This document shows, one piece after another, positions 17,020-19,005 of a DNA stretch of 19,005 bases (position 1 is the first letter of the stretch; each line of letters opens with the position of its first letter). The DNA is from an uncultured Lachnospiraceae bacterium. GTDB taxonomy: Bacteria > Bacillota > Clostridia > Lachnospirales > Lachnospiraceae. The stretch spans positions 1 through 19,005 of the forward strand of contig CAKSAI010000027.1 of NCBI GenBank assembly GCA_934434905.1, read 5' to 3'. A program made the position numbers and the translations under genes. The notes under the pieces were generated by a model. The model ran no database searches. It saw only the letters and a program-made list of their open reading frames with translations, and was not told where the DNA came from.

Positions 17020-19005
17020 TTATTTGTTCTCCTTTTCTGCGTTTTTTCTTTTTGATTTTTTGACTATAATCAGCGCTGCCGCACCACATCCCAGCAGGAT
17101 GGCTGCCGCAACGGCGCCTGTTACAAACCACACCGCAACCGGAACCCTTGTTTCTTCCTCAACCCTTGTATCTGTATCCGTACTTACCTCCGTGCTTACG
17201 TTCACTGCAAGGTCAGAAGCCTGCTCCACAGCATCTCCATACGCTTCCACTTCCACAAGCTGCGCTCCGGTTTTGGAAAGGATGTCGAAATCCACAAGCC
17301 GGATATAACGATACGTAGCATCCAGTTCCGTCAGAACCGTATCCGTTCCGCCGCCACCCTTCTTCTTCTCATATACGGTAGTCCATTTTGCATCCTCATC
17401 CGCTGAATCAGACACCTGAAGGGTATAGCTGCGGGCATAATCGCCGCCCCATTTCACAAGTATCCTGTTCAGCTTATAAGAATCCTTCAGATCGATCACA
17501 ATCCCGGTATTCTTCCCTTCTGTGACAGTAAGATAGGTCGCATAGTCGCCGTCGGTAATGCTCTGTGCCTTCTCGGCATTTTTCTCACTTAATCCGGTTG
17601 TCGTAACCTCAGCCTTCAGCGCTACATTCTTAAACCGTTCTCCGGTTCCTGAATACTCCAGGGTTGTCCATGTTCCGTCTGTCACGATGATCGTAGAATT
17701 ATTTTCGATATCCCTGTAATATCCCACCTCGGCGGAAGCAGAGGTTGGACGAACAGACAGTTCACTCAGCTCTGTATTGCCGACCTTTACTCTGTTTGCA
17801 GCAACACCCATAGCCACAATGATCTTTTTTCCATATGCTCCATCTGCTGTTACGCTGTACGTATTGTCACCTAACGCGTCACAGGTGTATACCTGTGTCG
17901 TCGTCTCATCTGTATAGATGGTATTTGATTTCTTCTTCACAGCCGGAGCTGTCATCAGTACCTCTGCATTTGTCCCGTCTGTATTGACATCACCGATACG
18001 GAGCGTTGAACCGAGTGTCATCGGAACCGCGGAGCCTGCCTCCATATAGACCGGAATCGTGTTCAGACTGGCATCTACCGCCTGCTGTGTATCACCCGCA
18101 TACGTCGTTCCATCCCAGATATTCACCCATCTTCCTTCCGGGAACTGAACTACCAGCGAGGATACACCGCTTTCCGCCACCGGGCAGACAAGCAGACTGT
18201 CGCAGAACAAATACTGGGAATTATTCGCTGCCAGCTTCTTCTGCTCCGGATATGCCACAACCATTGCCTGCGTCATTGGATGATTCTCTACACTCGCCTT
18301 AATGACGCCGGAATTCACCAGATCCACGATCGCCTCTCTTGTGTAGTAATAATTCTGAAACAGCTCCACGGAAGAATCACTGTAATCCCACGGATTACGG
18401 AAACTGGTCTGCCCGTGAGCACGCATCAACGGTGAAAACGTAGCGAGCTGCACCCAGCGGGCATATAGCTCCGGATCGTTTTTCTTCGCATCGTCTGCAT
18501 GTCCCAATGCGCCAATATCACTTCCCCATACATTGTATCCGGCTGTCGCGCTGGACAGCAGAGAGGATACTACCTGTGAAAGGCCCAGAAACGTACTTGT
18601 CTGATCCCCGGCAAACACTGCCCCGTAGCTTTGGGAGCCGGCACATCCCGCACGTACAATATTGACAAAGTTGCCTTCCCCATAATACTCCTGAAAGGTC
18701 TCATAAACAGCCTTTGCATAATAATACTGTGATAAATTATGCATCTCCGTTCCGTATTTATCAACGGACGGGTAATATGCCGTCTCCTGCATCGAATCAT
18801 TAAAGTCCACCATCATACCGATAAGACCATCTTCCATATACGGTACCAGTCTTTCCTTCAGCCAGAGCTTGGTATTTTCATCCGCATAATCGACATATCG
18901 GTATCCGCCGCCATCATAGTAGGCTGACAATTTTGCATAATCCCATTTTACTAATTTTACTTGATTATTAAATACTCCTATTATTCTATATAGATTTTCT
19001 GTTGG
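17020..19005 (-). CDS. GH31 family glycoside hydrolase with F5/8 type C (CBM32-like) domain and C-terminal membrane anchor, 5'-partial
   Basis: The frame stays open to the right edge, so the true start lies outside; 661 C-terminal residues are present. The internal TTG at 18930 is not a start, because coding sequence (…VKWDYAK) continues upstream. Residues 26-350 (counted from the edge) match the GH31 catalytic barrel: GMMVDFND carries the likely nucleophile D67, RAGCAGSQ and VFAGDQ the likely acid/base D134, followed by WGSDIG and SPLMRAHG. The RAG..GSQ and AGDQ pattern and the paired HN at 89-90 resemble the YihQ-like branch of GH31. Then come beta domains, an F5/8 type C-like domain (about 458-590; FKNVALKA, SITDGDY, YRYIRL), an acidic, Thr/Ser-rich linker, one membrane helix (about 618-648) and a basic tail (KKSKRK). 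There is no LPXTG motif. This implies an extracellular enzyme tethered by a membrane helix. GH31 members act on alpha-linked glucose, xylose, galactose, sulfoquinovose or GalNAc; the substrate here is unknown. Confidence 0.88.
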   Translation of the reverse strand, partial: PTENLYRIIGVFNNQVKLVKWDYAKLSAYYDGGGYRYVDYADENTKLWLKERLVPYMEDGLIGMMVDFNDSMQETAYYPSVDKYGTEMHNLSQYYYAKAVYETFQEYYGEGNFVNIVRAGCAGSQSYGAVFAGDQTSTFLGLSQVVSSLLSSATAGYNVWGSDIGALGHADDAKKNDPELYARWVQLATFSPLMRAHGQTSFRNPWDYSDSSVELFQNYYYTREAIVDLVNSGVIKASVENHPMTQAMVVAYPEQKKLAANNSQYLFCDSLLVCPVAESGVSSLVVQFPEGRWVNIWDGTTYAGDTQQAVDASLNTIPVYMEAGSAVPMTLGSTLRIGDVNTDGTNAEVLMTAPAVKKKSNTIYTDETTTQVYTCDALGDNTYSVTADGAYGKKIIVAMGVAANRVKVGNTELSELSVRPTSASAEVGYYRDIENNSTIIVTDGTWTTLEYSGTGERFKNVALKAEVTTTGLSEKNAEKAQSITDGDYATYLTVTEGKNTGIVIDLKDSYKLNRILVKWGGDYARSYTLQVSDSADEDAKWTTVYEKKKGGGGTDTVLTELDATYRYIRLVDFDILSKTGAQLVEVEAYGDAVEQASDLAVNVSTEVSTDTDTRVEEETRVPVAVWFVTGAVAAAILLGCGAAALIIVKKSKRKNAEKENK

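Larger units (their letters stand above)
49..19005 (-). other. Probable single polycistronic glycan uptake and degradation operon
   Basis: Twelve same-strand genes are separated by 0-28 nt or overlap by 1-20 nt. Overlaps lie at 1340-1359, 6436, 8723-8730 and 12620-12623; the largest gaps are 22-28 nt (2453-2474, 4626-4648, 15542-15569). No gap is large enough for a typical intrinsic terminator plus promoter. The promoter, the start of the GH31 gene, any regulator and the import ATPase must lie outside the window or elsewhere in the genome. That the genes share one transcript is inferred from spacing only. Confidence 0.8.

Noticed and set aside
17020..18930. A complete 636-residue GH31 gene starting at the TTG at 18930
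   Set aside because: The frame continues upstream to the window edge with GH31-like residues, and a complete GH31 barrel needs more N-terminal sequence, so the gene is cut by the window.

Overview
The window is an 18.96-kb stretch of one tightly packed, single-direction gene cluster on the minus strand. It has twelve genes, all complete except the first, which runs off the right edge. Protein style (lipoprotein binding protein, paired sugar permeases without their own ATPase, strong AGGAGG-type ribosome binding sites) and a base composition judged by eye to be in the mid-40s %GC suggest a Gram-positive Clostridia member, most likely Lachnospiraceae of the gut or rumen type. Genus and species cannot be told from the sequence. 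I see no rRNA, tRNA, CRISPR array, insertion sequence or phage gene.

In transcription order (right to left) the genes are: a membrane-anchored GH31 glycosidase with an F5/8 type C (CBM32-like) domain (partial); a lipoprotein solute-binding protein; a giant 973-residue solute-binding protein with two N-terminal beta-rich, carbohydrate-module-like regions; a MalF-like/MalG-like permease pair; a protein joining an extracytoplasmic beta-propeller and a short helical repeat to a Yip1-type membrane domain; a DUF5696 protein with a membrane anchor; a second MalF-like/MalG-like permease pair; then three glycosidases without signal peptides: GH3, a clan GH-A enzyme resembling GH5, and a GH39-like enzyme.

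Gaps range from an overlap of 20 nt to 28 nt. Several stop codons sit inside the next gene's ribosome binding site or overlap the next start, so the whole set is probably one mRNA. No internal promoter or terminator is evident.

Inferred working model: the anchored GH31 enzyme (and possibly the DUF5696 protein) trims a glycan at the cell surface, two binding proteins feed one or two ABC importers, and cytoplasmic GH3, GH-A and GH39 enzymes finish the oligosaccharides. No transport ATPase or regulator lies in the window, so a shared MsmK-type ATPase encoded elsewhere is expected. The most unusual parts are the Yip1/beta-propeller protein and the DUF5696 protein between the two permease pairs, and the oversized binding protein. 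Together they look like an extended, poorly described glycan-uptake apparatus. The substrate cannot be named from sequence alone.
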